Shown: positions 34,605 to 47,842, counted from the first letter of the stretch. The stretch: 64,000 nt of DNA from Icerya purchasi (GCA_039619475.1 CM077116.1:18845443-18909442); one strand, 5' to 3'. Notes: a model not told the origin generated them from the sequence alone. Made by a program: numbers and translations.

Positions 34605-37600
34605 AGAATAAGGATACTTAAGTTGAATTAGTTTAAAAATTGTACCTGTTTACAGTTTGTAAGGGTAAGGAAGTTGATTTTTTAAAAAGAGCATAATTTT
34701 AATTTTATTGGTCATTCATATACGTACATAGTAGTTTTTTGTTGTTCATTTTTTTCTTGTTTGTTTGCACATATATGATAATGAATTTTTTCACCACTTT
34801 TTTCTTCAAAGAAGAGCCTCTCATTCAGTATTACTTCCGGGACCCACAAATCCTTAATCCGTTCGTGCCCACTTTAACGCATTCCGAAAAATTATTCACA
34901 CTCTTTAGTTTAGAATAATTCTTACAAATCTGAATTCGAATTATGCACCATCGTCCCCGTATACTTTGCAAACGGCGCTTTTTACGTCTTTTTCTGCGTA
35001 ATAATATTTCGTTTCGCGTGCTGTTTCCATATTTCATTCCCCAGTCTTATTAATAAGCGGAAACTCGGCCCGCCTAATTTATTTATTTATTTATTTTTTT
35101 GGTTTTACATTATCGTCGCCTTCGTATTATTTTCTTATATCTCTATTCGGCGGTATTGCGACTATCACGTATACAATATATTGATTTCGCCTGTTTTTTA
35201 TTATATAATCTGTATAAATTGCTTCTGACGAATCTGTTAGGTTACTAAAATTATTAAGTCTTCAACTGCGCTGATGTTGTTCGAAGATACATTTTTTCGT
35301 ACCTTTTATATATGTATGTTCGTAAAGTTTTACTGCGCATCGTTCCTATTGTATTTCTGTTTTTTCATTATTCATCGACCTGTTGGTGTGTATAATTTCA
35401 CGCTGTCACATCAGTGCTCGTTATTGCATCTTTTGCTGTAATTGGTCTCTATACTCAAGTTTACACTCTTGGCTAATTATTCCCATTTTTGCTGAAATTC
35501 ATCTTCAATCGCCGCTTTTTGATAATTAAATAATACCCTTTTTTTTTTTTTTCTTCTTTCCTCGTCCAATTTACGGAGGTTGAGTTTTGTTTACTTTTTT
35601 TTTCGTGCCTGTTTTTTCAAAAATACATCCTCGGTTCGCTACACATTTTACTGAGCACTTATCCGTAAGATATACTCTCTAATAGAACACGAATATTTTC
35701 CGAAATATATTTACCCTAATTTTTTAAAGGAAACTAACAAATTAAAATTGGTTTTGCTCGTTCATTTTTTTTTTTGTTTTACTTTATTTATTTGTTTTTT
35801 TTTAAGGCCTAATTGACTTTCCCGTTATTCGTACGTTATCATCGTATATGAAAATGATACGGATATTTTTTACACGGAAAATCGTGTAATTAAAAAAAAA
35901 AAAATTTTACAGCTAACTCCGCTGGTGGAACGATAAATGTTTTTTACATACAATTCCTGTTGGTGTGAAAGCGAAAGGGAAAAAATACTTCAGCTGTTTT
36001 TGAAACTTTTATTGAGAAAAAGGTCCGGAACGTTAGGTAAACAATTAATCGACAGTTTAAACCAGACGCATCTGTAAAAAGAGTGCAATTTGTTCAAATA
36101 AGCAGTAGTCTGCCTTGCGCGCTGCTACAAGATTAATAGCTTTCGTTTAATTATTTTCTATTTGTACACACGCGCAGTATCGCTCTGTAAATAACGTGCG
36201 TGTGCGTAAAATCCGGATAGTGCGAAAAAATTTAAATGAATTAATATCGGTTAAATGTTTTGTAACTTTTTTTTTTTAAATTGCGCGCCAGTGAAAATTC
36301 TATTATTACGAATATCGGTTTCAAGTAAGAAATATGAGAAGAAAAACAGAAATTATACGCGAAAAGTTCCCCATTATCCGCTTCTTTCCCTAAAATACCA
36401 TTTTCGATTATCGGAATATTTTTGAAAACTATTTCGTTTTAATTAATTTGTGGTCAATCGGATTCTGCAAATCGGTGCTTTTTTTCTTTTTTGCAGTTTT
36501 GTACGGCACGAAAATTTTATACACATACCTGTAATAACATTCCTTACTATTGATAAGAAAAATATTTAAAAACCGGCAAATTCTTATTTTAACGAATCAG
36601 TAATTATTATCATTAATAAAAAACTGTACTACTCGTAATTAAAATTAGTATTTAAACGCCGTCCGAAAACGGAGCCGAAAAAAATCTCCGTGTTTATAAC
36701 TCGATATGAGCGACGAAAGCCCGAAAAAACCCGTTAATTGGCTAGAAGGGTTTTTATCTACTTTTCTATTCTTTATACAAAAAAAAAAAAAAAAAACCAA
36801 AAAAAAAACCCAGTATGGCGCCACACTCTATTTTTTTAAAAATTATATCGATAACAGATTTAATACTTTTTCTAAAAGCGAAACGATTTTTTAGACGCTT
36901 TTATTTAACTTTCCTGTATTCTTGCAAATCTTGGAAAATCTCGAAGACGGCAATTATGATAGAAATTGGTAAGAAGGTTCGAGAAAAAAAAATCTTCAAT
37001 ATGCGATGCTTCTGATCGTTTTATTGCAGGCGCGCGTTTTAGGATGGAAAAGATTTTAAAAAAGGTACAAATAAAAAAATAAAATTCAACTAATTATTTC
37101 TGTCTATTAAGTAAATTGCGTTTTTTTTTGTTTTTTTTTAAATCGTTTTACAAAAGATTTTAACCTCCTCTTTTCTCTTTCTTATTCGTACAATTGTTCC
37201 GATAATTTTTTCCCCCTCTCATTCGTCCAATTAGAAAATAAAATAATGTAAAAAAAATTTTTGAAAAAGGAAAAAGTAATAAAAATAAGGAAAATAATTT
37301 TTGCAGATCCGTCAAATCGGGATATTTTTAAAATAAAAGCGTTGGTCTAAAAAATATTTCTGATATACGCATATATCGACGGTTTCATCTGATTCGAACT
37401 ATCGCAATATTTTTATTGCGTTAATAAATAAAACCTTTCTTTATGAATTTTGCAGTTTTTTTCTAATTAAATTTTTCAAATGAAATGTTGTTTGAAGAAA
37501 ATCATCTGGTCGTTCGGAAAAATTTTATTGGTTTCAGAAGTTGGGGAAGTAGCAGCGTTTGAACCTGTTAGACCCTCCTTGAATACGCGGATTCCGCAAT

Positions 37601-39770
37601 ATACATATAATACAAGAGTTTCTCTAGGACCCGGCATACTTCTCTTTTTGTCGGATCGCCGACACAGATACATCGACCCATGTCAACGGGGACTTCTCAT
37701 TTAATACGTAGTAACACACGTTTAGACAAAAATTCCTCTTCTGTTCGTTCCAAATATTTATGCTTTTTTTTGTTGTTTTTTTTTTTTGTTTTTATGCGCT
37801 GAATCGGTTTAAACTATGCGACGTCGCAACTTTCAGAAACGGGTGTAACACCTTCGACGCATTAAGCAGGCGTGCTCATTTTTTTTTAAAACCGCTTTTA
37901 AAATATCGATTCTGAAATATATTCTTTTTCCTCCTACTTAACAATTTTATAAACAATATTTAATTAATTGGCGAAAGAATGGAATTGACCGGAAGAATCT
38001 CGCGATATTTTATTATTTTCAGCCGAGGGCTCATACCGCGCTACTGAAACTGATTTTCTCAGAATCATTGTCCACTCAACGTAAAATCCTCATTAGCAAA
38101 AGTATAATGAGGTAATAAATGAAATATAGTGTCCGACCGAAACAAAATTTTCAGCCAAAACCGAATTTTTTTTTCTATTTTTATTTCTTTAGTTTTAACC
38201 GAAACGAGCACCAAAACCGAAACTGTTTTTCATAATTGTTTTAACTATAGTTTAAACTGAAGTATTTTTTTAAAAAAAAATTCGAGTATGCTTATTATTT
38301 GGATTAATTTTTGCATGAAAAAAATCAAAATTTACCGAATTATAATCGAACAGTTTAATATTTTAAAAATCAAGAACATCAGTTTCGCAGCGTACGGGCA
38401 TCGACGATCTGCGTAAATCTAACCAGCAACACCTATTTCGCCGGTTCACTGTACTACGTGTGTATGTGAATTGAAGTCTTCCTACGAACGCATGCCGATA
38501 ATGAAGTTACAAAAAAAAAAAAACTATAAAATTGTTTCTTTATTGCAAACGATAAAAAATATTCCCGACACCAACCATAAAAAAAAAAAAAAAAATACTC
38601 CGAAAATCTCTCTTTGCATTAAAATATTAACCGACTTCTAATGTTGCGTGTCGCAAAAGAATCTCTCGTTTAATAGGGCAAAATTAAGGTGCTCTATATT
38701 TTCAAATTTATCGAAATATTTCACTAAGCGATAGATAAAGTATCAGTCCGACTACAACCGAGGAACCGTATTATTTTGCCGAGACTTTTACGAGTTATCT
38801 GTAAAAAATATTGCTACCTATAACGTATGATGAGCATATAGAAAACACAAATTCCGCCCGTTACATATATCCACTGTTCAATACTGTAATGTGTGTGTGT
38901 GTACGTTCATGAAATATAATCGAAATAAAAAAAATAAGAAATAAATAATTAAGCACGAACAGTGTCTTCGTCAAGTTGCCGAACAATATTGACCTTTTTT
39001 GGAAAAATAACCAGTTCGTCTGGCAACTGCGAGAAGTGTTCAGTCAAGCAAGGTATGAATAACCAGATCGTCTAGCAGCCGAATGAATCACGCTCCAGGA
39101 AGGCGCTAGTAACCAGATCGCCCGAAACTCGGTTTTCCAATTAGTAACCTTTATACAATTCTTAAAATATTATAATTCTACCGCGTTTGCTTTTTTTTTT
39201 TTCTTTTACTCCCCGCGTTCATCGAGAATCCAAAACCACCATATACACCTGCCTGTCAGTAACGGGCACCGTTTCCGTTGACATATATTTAATCATTGTG
39301 TTTTTCAGCGGTCGCATGTTCAAAAAATGTATCGAGTTAGTAAATATATATATATATATATTTAAAAACCCTAAAGCCCGACTTAATAATTTAATGATTT
39401 ATTAATAAAATAATAAAAATAATAGTAATAAAATAATTTAATTCGACGTCTATGGTAATTAAGGAGACATAGCGGCATCACTGAGTGCTTTATGTAAAGA
39501 ATATATAGTTACAATATTACATCCCAACGTTAATAATAAATTAATTCTCTGTCAAACGTCAATACGAGACTAGCCGTTATTTAGTCTTTCCTTCCCGACA
39601 CATAACAAACTACAGTTATTACATGGGTGACAAAAAATATCAGAAAAGCGTTATTGTATAAAAGTGTCATTCGTGAAAGATTTTTTTCTTGGCACTACGT
39701 GTTGCAAAATTTGCGAAAATTGTAATAATGAGGCGGTCAAAACAATCGGAAATTACGATTTTAAGCGCAG

Positions 39771-39818
<48 letters not shown>

Positions 39819-41715
39819 GAAATATGAGTACAATTTTGGCTTAGGCATAATTAGTTGCACGACTATATGTAGCTGTAAGCAAGTCGTGTGTCTACATTTC
39901 AAGGCAGGTTTTTATATCCTCGCGATTCTATTACCTTATTTTACATTCCGTATATGTAACATGATTGAGTTGCAGTGAATGACCGGTAATGCGTAACATA
40001 CAATATATATATTTATTTATTTCTTTCATGAACAATTACCAATTAGTATACAAAAATATTCTTTCTTTCTTCTCAACAAGTTACTGCTATCATGCCGATT
40101 AAAGGGCTCTCGTAATTAACGTAAAATTAATTAATAATTAATGCAAACGTCAACCTAATAGACACGATCTCGACAGAATTAAGATCAGCAAAAATGATTT
40201 TTACCGTTAGCATTATTTATTACGTCGAATTGTAAAGTTTAACGTTGTACAGACTTTGAGGAAAGCAAAAAAAAATCGTTCGCTACGCAGAGGTGTAACG
40301 TAGAAATGTTAACCAACGCAGCTGGGATTTTATCGAATTTTTAGAAACACTCACAATAACGGGCGCGATTTTTCTATTTTAGTGTTATTAAGGAAGCGAC
40401 GATATTACGATGTATTTGAAGAAGTAAAAAATACATTGGAAAATATTTGCTGCGATCCGCAGTTTATCACAGGACACAAGTGGAGTACTGTTTAGATCGG
40501 CAAATGATTAATAACCATTTAAGAAAGAAATAACGAAATGCGCGTGTGTGTGTGTGTAAAGCGTTTCTTTATTAAAAAAAAAAAAAAAAATGTTAGATTT
40601 GAAACGAAAAGAACGGAGCGAGAACCAGTTGTTAATTGCAGTATCGATGTTTAGCGTTACTTTAAAACATTTTTTCTTTGCTCACAACATGGTTGGCTGT
40701 GGAATAGTTTTCCCTTCGAGTAGAACCCGGTTTTCGAATCCGGCTGCTAACAACGCCGTCTTTTTGGACATGTACCGACGAAACCAGAGCTTAGGACCTC
40801 TAGCCTCTGAGGCCCCCATACGCATCATCGTTTTTTTTTTTTATTTCAAAAAAAAAAAAAAGAAAAAGAAAAAGAAAAAATTTTTGAAAATGTCTTAAAT
40901 ATCCTGCATACCGAACTTAAAAATATACGAAGGTTATCATTTTATTTACGCTGTGTTTGTAGCGTGATGATATATACATCTTTTAGAATGTAAACATTTT
41001 AATTTTTAAGAAAAATTTATATTAAAAATGCAGCTGTTAAATTTAAAAGTTTTTTCTACATTTTTTGATATGAAATCAGAGACAACATCTTTAAAATTAA
41101 TTTTTGTTAAAAATATCCGACTCTCTTCGTTGCTGAACTGTTTTTCATAAGCAAATTTTATGCTGTTCCCTATGATTTATTCATTTAGCATTTTATCTAA
41201 ATCGTCGAAAAAACTCAATTATTAATTATATCGTACGTTAATATAGGGTTTTTTTTTGTTCCTTTTTGAATATTACCTCTGGAACTATCGATTATTAGAT
41301 AAGAAGTTGAAATTCTCAATGAATGTTCTTCATTATTATCACTGTCCCTTTAAAAATCTGACAAATTTTATACTGCGCAATCTCATCCCAGTTTTTATTT
41401 CGGTAACCGTTATTTTAATATGATCAATAAATGACCTCGATTTACTTAAGTAGCCATTAAATTTCAAACTATCTTTATATTTCGCTGAAGATCCGAGTAA
41501 TTTGACTATAATTTTACTGCGCTATAAATCAATGTTTCCTTTTCGTAATTAGTTGAATTAATCTTATTGAAGACGTCGTTTCAAAATATCGTAAGAAAAT
41601 ATTATCAATTTCCATACAAAATTGAAGTCACAAGTCTATCACTCGGCTGCGATTTACCTTTCGATATTTCATCGAGAATTATTAATACACTTCTATCTAA
41701 GTCGCTGCCAGATTT
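34605..41715 (+). other. Presumed intron; no gene seen
   Basis: AT-rich with many T/A runs, short tandem units (next entry) and a (TA)n microsatellite at 39,771-39,818. Open frames at 36,706, 37,476-37,704 (both strands) and 40,590-40,898 lack motifs. The 37,540-37,700 stretch is less AT-rich and may be an old repeat. Around 40,700-40,820 'CCCGGTTTTCGAATCCGG' resembles a damaged tRNA-type B box and could be a SINE scrap. Confidence 0.4.
39009..39124. repeat. Short minisatellite, about 51-bp unit
   Basis: The motif AACCAGWTCGTCTRGCARC starts at 39,009 and 39,061 and, partly changed, at 39,111, giving spacings of 52 and 50 bp. The sequence between is only weakly similar, so this is an eroded tandem array of about three units. 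Confidence 0.5.
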
Positions 41716-41720
41716 ACCCA

Positions 41721-41885
41721 GCCTGAAATAATTGGGTACCAGAGAGAAATCTGGCAAAGTAAAGGCGGATAATTCAAAAGTAGAAAGAAACTGGCCCCAG
41801 TATTCTCATCAGATCCATTAGATCATTAAGTACATTATGAAAAGCTTAATTTCACAATCCATGATACCTTATCAAGGATATATGT
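41721..41885 (+). mobile_element. SINE-A copy 2, body and tail
   Basis: Shares 'AAAGTAAAGGCGGATAATTC', 'CTTAATTTCACAATCCATGA' and the tail 'TACCTTATCAAGGATAT' with the near full-length copy at 12 kb, in the opposite orientation. The tRNA-like head is missing or unreadable. Confidence 0.7.
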
Positions 41886-42549
41886 GACTTGCTTTGCCTT
41901 TTAACCGCCGCATGGAGTATACAGAGCATCATATTGGGCAGACTAATAGCGAATAATGATTTCAAATGTTTTCAGTTACTTTTCCAAACATCACCAAATT
42001 TTTGTCATACGTTGCAACTGAATTTCCAAAAAAAAAAAAAAAAAAAATTATCGACTTCAGGTAAGATGATAATTTCTTGCATTTTTCTTTTACAAATACA
42101 AAAATTCTACTTTTTGGTCAAATTAAAATTTTCAAATGAAGGCTAAACAAATTTTTTTTTCGAATAAATTAAGATATTTTACAAACAACAATAACAATTC
42201 TTTTAATACTCTCGAAAATAAAATTATACCAGAACATTTATCGTATGAAAAAATAAGTGCGTAGTTTCCGCACAAGATCAAAAAATTTCGTAACACTAGT
42301 GTTATTACGCAAACTAATTTTAAAGAATGACCAAACAAAAGGTATATACATGAAGCATGCCTGCCATTTTGGCCGCGTTATTTACAACTGGCAATCCTCA
42401 ATATATTATTTTTTAAAAAGTTGATTATAAAATTAGCGAAATATTCAGCTAGGTATAGATGTGAAAATTGTTCAACTGGTAAGGTGACTCCTGTTTCGTT
42501 TCTTTTACATTTGCGCTTTAAAATCGGCAAATAAATATAAAAATGCTCC

Positions 42550-44570
42550 TTAAGGGGGGGGGGGGGGTATGGGATAACGGGTCTAAAAAAAGCACTTTTT
42601 TGAGAGTAATTTTTAAAGAGACTATTAAAGTTATTTCATTAAAGTTTTTTGCACATAGTTATATGACATTTCAAGAACATTCAGTAATTTTTCGTCAAAA
42701 AATATTCATAAACAAGCAAGTGAGAGCGAATTGACGGAGGCCATTTCAAGAAAATACGTTTTGCGGTGTCCACGATAACTCGTTACCAAAAATCATCCGA
42801 AACACGCATAGTTGGAAAAAATGGTTAATTTAGAAGTAAATCTAGGTCGCAACGTTATCCTTTTATTTTTTAAATTTTTTTTCAATTTGTGGCGGTCGGA
42901 TGAAGTCAAAACCACGATATTTACCCTAAAAATGGCGCCATTTTGTAGCTGTAAAATCGGTCTCAAGCGAAAAAAAAAAAAAGAAGAACTTTGCGACCTA
43001 GTAAAATATGTATTATAAAACTGTGTTGAACATGAACCGGATCGGTACAGAAGTTTTTGAGATATCGTGTCCACCGACTTCAAAAAAGTCATTTCGAAAA
43101 AAACGCGTTTAAAGTTTTATAATATGAAAATTGGAAGAGAAAATTTATTTTTTCTCACTTAAACTGAATCGTCGATGCCAGCACCATAAAATAAGGTACC
43201 TGCTGCACTTACAATGTCCAAGGCTTCCTTTTGCTCCATTCTTTCCATTATTCTAGCCTCTTTTGTCTGAAGCGCAGCTTTTTGTTGGGCTCTTTGAATT
43301 CGCGTTTCATCGGCTGTTTGAACGTACTGATGAGCACTTGGGCCGACGCTGATTTTCATCTTTTGTAGGAAGGTTAGTAATGCAAAATTTCCTTCGTTGG
43401 AAAACATTTGTTGCAATTTCTACTAACATAGGGCTACTGGATAAAATTTTTGGAGTGATCTTCCAAATAAGTTGATTTAGGCTTTCGTTATTGTTTTGAG
43501 TAAATCCACTAATACATCGCTCTAAAAGCTCGTTCTTGCTTAAATCTTCATAAATTAGCTCGATTGCTTTTGTTACATCATCCGGAAAAGGTTTATAATC
43601 GTGCTGGAAATTTTCTATTTCGGTGGCGGCCAAAGATTTTTGATAAACGCACCACAAGTCAGCGCCGGTCGGACACTTATGATGCTGTGGATTTTTGTTC
43701 GTTGATTTATACTGGAAAAAGGTCGCTGAAATCGCATCTTTCATTTTTTGCACTAAATCACAATTTATTTCGATTACTAATCCATAATACACCATTAATT
43801 GATCAATTGTTTTACCAGTGAGTTTTCCTTTTCCAGAGAGACTTCTGCTTCTTCTAACATAGTTTGTCCAGCCTTTTTTTCCGGTTTTTACTTCTGTCTC
43901 TCCTGTTGTGTTTTTTACAAGGTCACGTAGCCGTTTGCCGATCCTTTTTTGAACGTGGCCGACGCATTTTTATTTATTTATTACAAAGTCTTCATCATAT
44001 GGATGACATTGAATTACACCGGTGTACGTTTTACTATCACCGTCGCCGATGTAATTTTTATACTTGACGTCGTACTTTTCCTCCGATTGTTGACACATTT
44101 CTTTTATTACTGGTACTTCCATGTTTCCTGCAGGTCCAATGTGATTTACTTCACATTCACCATGTTCCACGTGCTTGGTATACCATTCTTCAAATTCCAT
44201 TATATTTAATTTTTTCTCCCAAGTTTTATACCTTTAACAGTGCCCACTTTTAAAGCAAATATCTATATAACTTTTCCAGTGTTATCCTATTAATGAAGAA
44301 ACACCATATAACGAAAAGAAACCTCGTTTTTGCCAGGTACCGTCACCGGCTAGATCCTTTGAAAGAGAAGGAAGCAGCTGCTTCGGTTAACTGCCTGGCG
44401 CTTTCGACCGGCTCAAAAGGGGTGCAGCGCACAGCTTACTATCTTAATGAGTTTTACTCCAAATGACTTGAGGTTTTTGGGAAAATATTTCTAAGAATTT
44501 GTACTTTTATATGAAAATTTTTCAGAAAAACGGATTTTTCAAAGTGGTTATCCCATCCCCCCCCCCTTAA
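42550..44570 (-). mobile_element. Mutator-like DNA transposon with G-run terminal inverted repeats
   Basis: Terminal inverted repeats at 42,550-42,577 and 44,547-44,570 read TTAA, a run of 10-14 G, then ATGGGATAA (left copy TATGGGATAA). The 2,021-bp interior carries, on the - strand, most of a Mutator-like transposase (next entry), followed by an AT-rich 3' stretch (42,580-43,158) repeating phrases such as 'CGTGTCCACC'. Outer flanks do not show a clear target duplication. The transposase N-terminus is missing although both element ends are present, so it is internally deleted and non-autonomous. Confidence 0.75.
43159..44200 (-). pseudogene. Mutator-like transposase, C-terminal two-thirds, frameshifted
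   Basis: Opens at 44,200 with 'MEFEEWYTKHVEHGECEVNH', then 'GPAGNMEVPVIKEMCQQS' and 'YKNYIGDGDSKTYTGVI' (the DGDSK.Y block with a likely catalytic Asp). After a frameshift near 43,970 come 'CVGHVQKRIGKRLRDLVKN', 'GKGKLTGKTIDQLMVYYGL' and 'KCPTGADLWCVYQKSL' (C..G.D.WC). Then follow 'YEDLSKNELLERCISGFTQN', 'NNESLNQLIWKITPK' and, after a frame overlap at about 43,310-43,416, 'FSNEGNFALLTFLQKMKISV', 'ADETRIQRAQQKAAL' and the end 'LFYGAGIDDSV'. These are the conserved blocks of the metazoan 'Mutator-like transposase' family. About 200 N-terminal residues are absent. Confidence 0.8.
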
Positions 44571-44795
44571 ATGGACCTCTAAGCGGAAGAGCTTAGATCC
44601 TCACAACCTTTAAAAACGGCACTGGCTGCCCATTGACAATATATACATTTTACGCTGCGTTAATGTCTATATAGTTGACGAGCTTAACAAAAAGACCAAA
44701 ACAATAAAAGATAAAAAATTTCATATATATTTTATTACAAAATTTTATAAAAACATGTACTACAGAAAATTATACTTTAAAAATATTAAAAAGAG

Positions 44796-44813
44796 CCGAC
44801 ATGTTTCGGAGTT
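44796..44813. repeat. CCGACATGTTTCGGAGTT motif, copy 1
   Basis: This 18-bp motif recurs with one change at 47,445-47,462, there inside the loop of an inverted repeat. On the - strand it reads AACTCCGAAACATGTCGG. Motifs of this GAAAC.TGTC shape are known from Penelope-like and related terminal repeats, so both may be remnants of one element type. Confidence 0.4.
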
Positions 44814-44817
44814 AAGT

Positions 44818-44980
44818 TTTTTTTTTTTTTTTTTTCTGTGGGCATGGACACTAAGTAATCATTGAAATAACCTTTTCGGTAAATCAGTCTATACATTTTT
44901 GGCCGTCGCTGAGAATTGAACTCCAAATTGCTATCGTAATAATCACAAGTTCACGCCACTAGCCTATCGCGATGACGTGA
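44818..44980 (-). mobile_element. SINE-C: tRNA-headed SINE with poly(A) tail
   Basis: On the - strand the head reads 'GCGATAGGCTAGTGGCGTG' (A-box type) and 'GGAGTTCAATTCTC' (B-box type, near 44,915-44,928), about 40 bp apart. A body of about 70 bp and an A run (T run on the + strand at 44,818-44,835) follow. It differs from SINE-A and SINE-B. Only one copy was seen here. Confidence 0.55.
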
Positions 44981-44984
44981 AAAT

Positions 44985-45466
44985 TATTTGAAAAAAAAAA
45001 ATATATATTAATTAGTAATTATGTAATTTTTTATTAATAAAGTATTGTGGGAATTGATGTTCCGAGTCCGGGGAGAAATAGTCAGTAAAATTTTGTTTTC
45101 TATTTTATAATGTTCTTTTATTGTTCTTTTTTGATTTATTTGTTCTCGTCCTTTCTTGTTTCGTTCCTCTGTCATTTTTCTTTAAAATAAGATCAGGTTT
45201 GTCCATTTAAAGATATTTAGCTGCCCTCGTGTATAGGTATGCAGATGAGGCAAGCCCCCTTCACCCATAGGTCTAGTTCTTCTATAATTCTTATATATTG
45301 CATTGGCAACGCCGTTTGACAAAAAATAATCTTTATTTACACATTTTCATTACATAAAATTAAGAAATATTTATTTACAACAACGATACGATATAATTTT
45401 AGGACAATTTTCGTGACAGAGCACTTTTCCTGATGACCCTTGGCGTAAAAACGCCGTAGCCATTAA

Positions 45467-45498
<32 letters not shown>

Positions 45499-46850
45499 AA
45501 TGTATAAAAATATTAGGAAAAGCAGACAGCGCTTTCATGTGTGACATTTATATTGTAGCAGTTGTAGTTTCTAGTTCGACTTGCGTTTACTATAATCTCA
45601 AGGACAAGCTTTGATAAAGTCTCGAATAAATTATAATTCTACCAACGCGTTATTCTCGCATGGTCATTTGAGCATGGCTTTATCACGATATAAAAGTAAA
45701 AATGGAATTCAAGTACAATACCGCCGTATTCATTGCATTTGGCGAAGCTGTGCAATCATTTTTTTGGAAATCTTGATTTTATTATGTACAACTCGTCTCT
45801 ATAGACTAAAAAAGTTTTAATTTGTATCCACTGAGTTGCCAACGAGAGTAATACGTGCTTGCAGGTCTCTAGTTTAAAAAAATAAATAAATAAATAAATA
45901 AAATGGAAGAATGAAAAATAAATATATTATACAAAGAATGAGGAAATCGATCAGTCCATGAAAGTTTTTGCAGCAGAAATGTACGACGCGAGAAAGCTTT
46001 TTTTGATAATAGTAGTTTCAAAAATGATATGATATTTAAAAAGATGATGAAAAACCTAAAAAAGTTGAGAATAAATGTCTTTTTTCTTTTTTGTTTTTTT
46101 TTGAAATCCAAAAACAACTATTTAAAAGTCACGTCAGTGAGATCTTTTTTTTTTTCACGTATTATATTTATCGACAATTCAGATTTACACAATAATGGTA
46201 CATTTACGTGAACCATTCAGTTTTATAGCGTAACGTCATCTCCATTTTACATAATATTAAAACGCTTAAAACTTCCAAACACAATTGCACATTACTCTTT
46301 TATGGCATTTTATTAACTACGAATTTATTGAATTCATCAAAACCTCCATTTATCAGTACTTTGATTATTAACATTCTGAAAACGATATGCCCTGTATTAA
46401 TTGTAATCGCATATATTAATTACGGCATGTGTTCAAAATTCCAAATGTCTATAGAAGTGATCCTTAGACGCATCCATAACACCACATAAATTGTACATTA
46501 GGAAAATAAATATTAAATCATTCTACTACTATTCTCGGATAGTCGCTGACATAATTTTATCTGAAAACCGTTAGTGCATTAATCCGTTATTTTTTTAAGT
46601 GTTAGTAATTTATTTTCGTAATTATAATAATGGTTTCCGCATCTTACTTTAACAACGGATAAAATTAATGTATGCAAATAAAATGCACTTTCGTATTTAA
46701 ATTTCCAACGCTCTGATACATTACTGGGCAGAGACGCGTAGCGAGTATAATTGCTTCGCGCGCGACCTGATTAAATCTATTGCCAGAATTCGTTGAAAAA
46801 TTTTCACAATTTTTTGAAATCATTTAATGGTAAGCTTGTCTAATACCAGA
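44985..46850 (+). other. Presumed intron; no gene seen
   Basis: AT-rich. A (TA)n microsatellite lies at about 45,467-45,491 and an (AAAT)n run at about 45,877-45,901. Just before the first, 'CTGATGACCCTTGGCG' (45,430) and 'AAAACGCCGTAGCC' look like an element end (see findings). Confidence 0.4.
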
Positions 46851-46854
46851 ATTC

Positions 46855-47250
46855 GGTAATAATGTCCTCGCGATAGCCTACTTGCTAGAGCGCTTGGCTT
46901 CCGTTATGGGGAAGTCTTCTATTTGATCTCGGGCGACGACAGAAATTTTACGAAGAATTAAATTAAAATACTCGCTACAGTTCACGCGGAAGGCAATGGC
47001 AAACCACTACGTACGAGATCATATGCGAGCGCCAGGTCAGTACACAGCAGCAGACACACACGGGAGGATTGCACGCTTGTAGCGCGATAAATCAAACGAT
47101 TGCTAATCAGATCCGAAGGTAGTCTTGCGCATGTACGCATTCGTACTGCATGTAAACAATTGCCTAGTTCACAAGCTATACCGGTGTAGCTGAAGTGTAC
47201 GAATAGGTTGCCCACCAACCAAATGGTTAAGGAAATAATGATGATGATAA
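46855..47250 (+). mobile_element. SINE-B: tRNA-headed SINE with (ATG)n tail
   Basis: The head carries an A-box-like 'TAGCCTACTTGCTAGAGCG' and a B-box-like 'TTTGATCTCGGG' (46,921-46,933). The centre holds 'GGAAGGCAATGGCAAACCAC' (46,988-47,007), a core shared by a widespread class of insect SINEs. The element ends in an (ATG)n run at about 47,238-47,248. At about 390 bp it is probably near full length. It is on the same strand as the presumed host gene. Confidence 0.65.
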
Positions 47251-47406
47251 ATGATTTATGGTAAGGTACTTTCCGTTTTATAATTTAATTTACTGTCATT
47301 ATTGCTCGAAAAATCCTGCAGATTTTTTAAAATTAAAATCTAAATTATAAATGGTCATATTCATTTTCTGTATTAACATTTATTAAATACGCATAAAAAA
47401 CACGTG

Positions 47407-47495
47407 TGACAGGGAAATTAGTTATTTAAAAAATATAATCAACACCGACATGCTTCGGAGTTCGTTATATTCTTTAAATAACTAATTTTCTGTCA
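47407..47495. repeat. Inverted repeat, 31-bp arms, 26-nt loop with CCGACATG motif
   Basis: The arms at 47,407-47,438 and 47,465-47,495 pair with three differences. The loop holds CCGACATGCTTCGGAGTT (47,445-47,462), the second copy of the motif at 44,796. There is no coding. Confidence 0.75.
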
Positions 47496-47842
47496 TGCAT
47501 GCCGTTAGGTGTATTTAATAAATAAATAAAATCGTCCGGCTCAGTTCTATAATTGGGAAATATTTGATTGTTCCGCTTAAAGATCTCTTGCGACTACCTT
47601 TTAATTTCAGCCCAATTTTATTTTTTTTCACTTTGCTCGGTCAAAGAAACTGCGTACACCAAGGAAATAGTATATTTACGCATTACATATTTTGAAACAT
47701 TAGTTACTTTTACTTCCCACTGAAATAACCGAAAAATTTGTAAAAATTCTTAAAGCTCTAGTGTTTGTAAAACTTTGATTTTTTTATTTTGTAAAAAGAT
47801 TTTTTTTTTCTTTCGGGCTAATCAATTTTAATTGAGTCACTA

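Noticed and set aside
37476..37704. Frames on both strands in a less AT-rich patch after TTTCAG
   Set aside because: The acceptor-like site is not followed by a matching donor and the peptides have no motif; more likely an old repeat.
40690..40830. tRNA gene suggested by CCCGGTTTTCGAATCCGG
   Set aside because: The B-box-like part has an insertion and no cloverleaf can be drawn; at most a SINE scrap.
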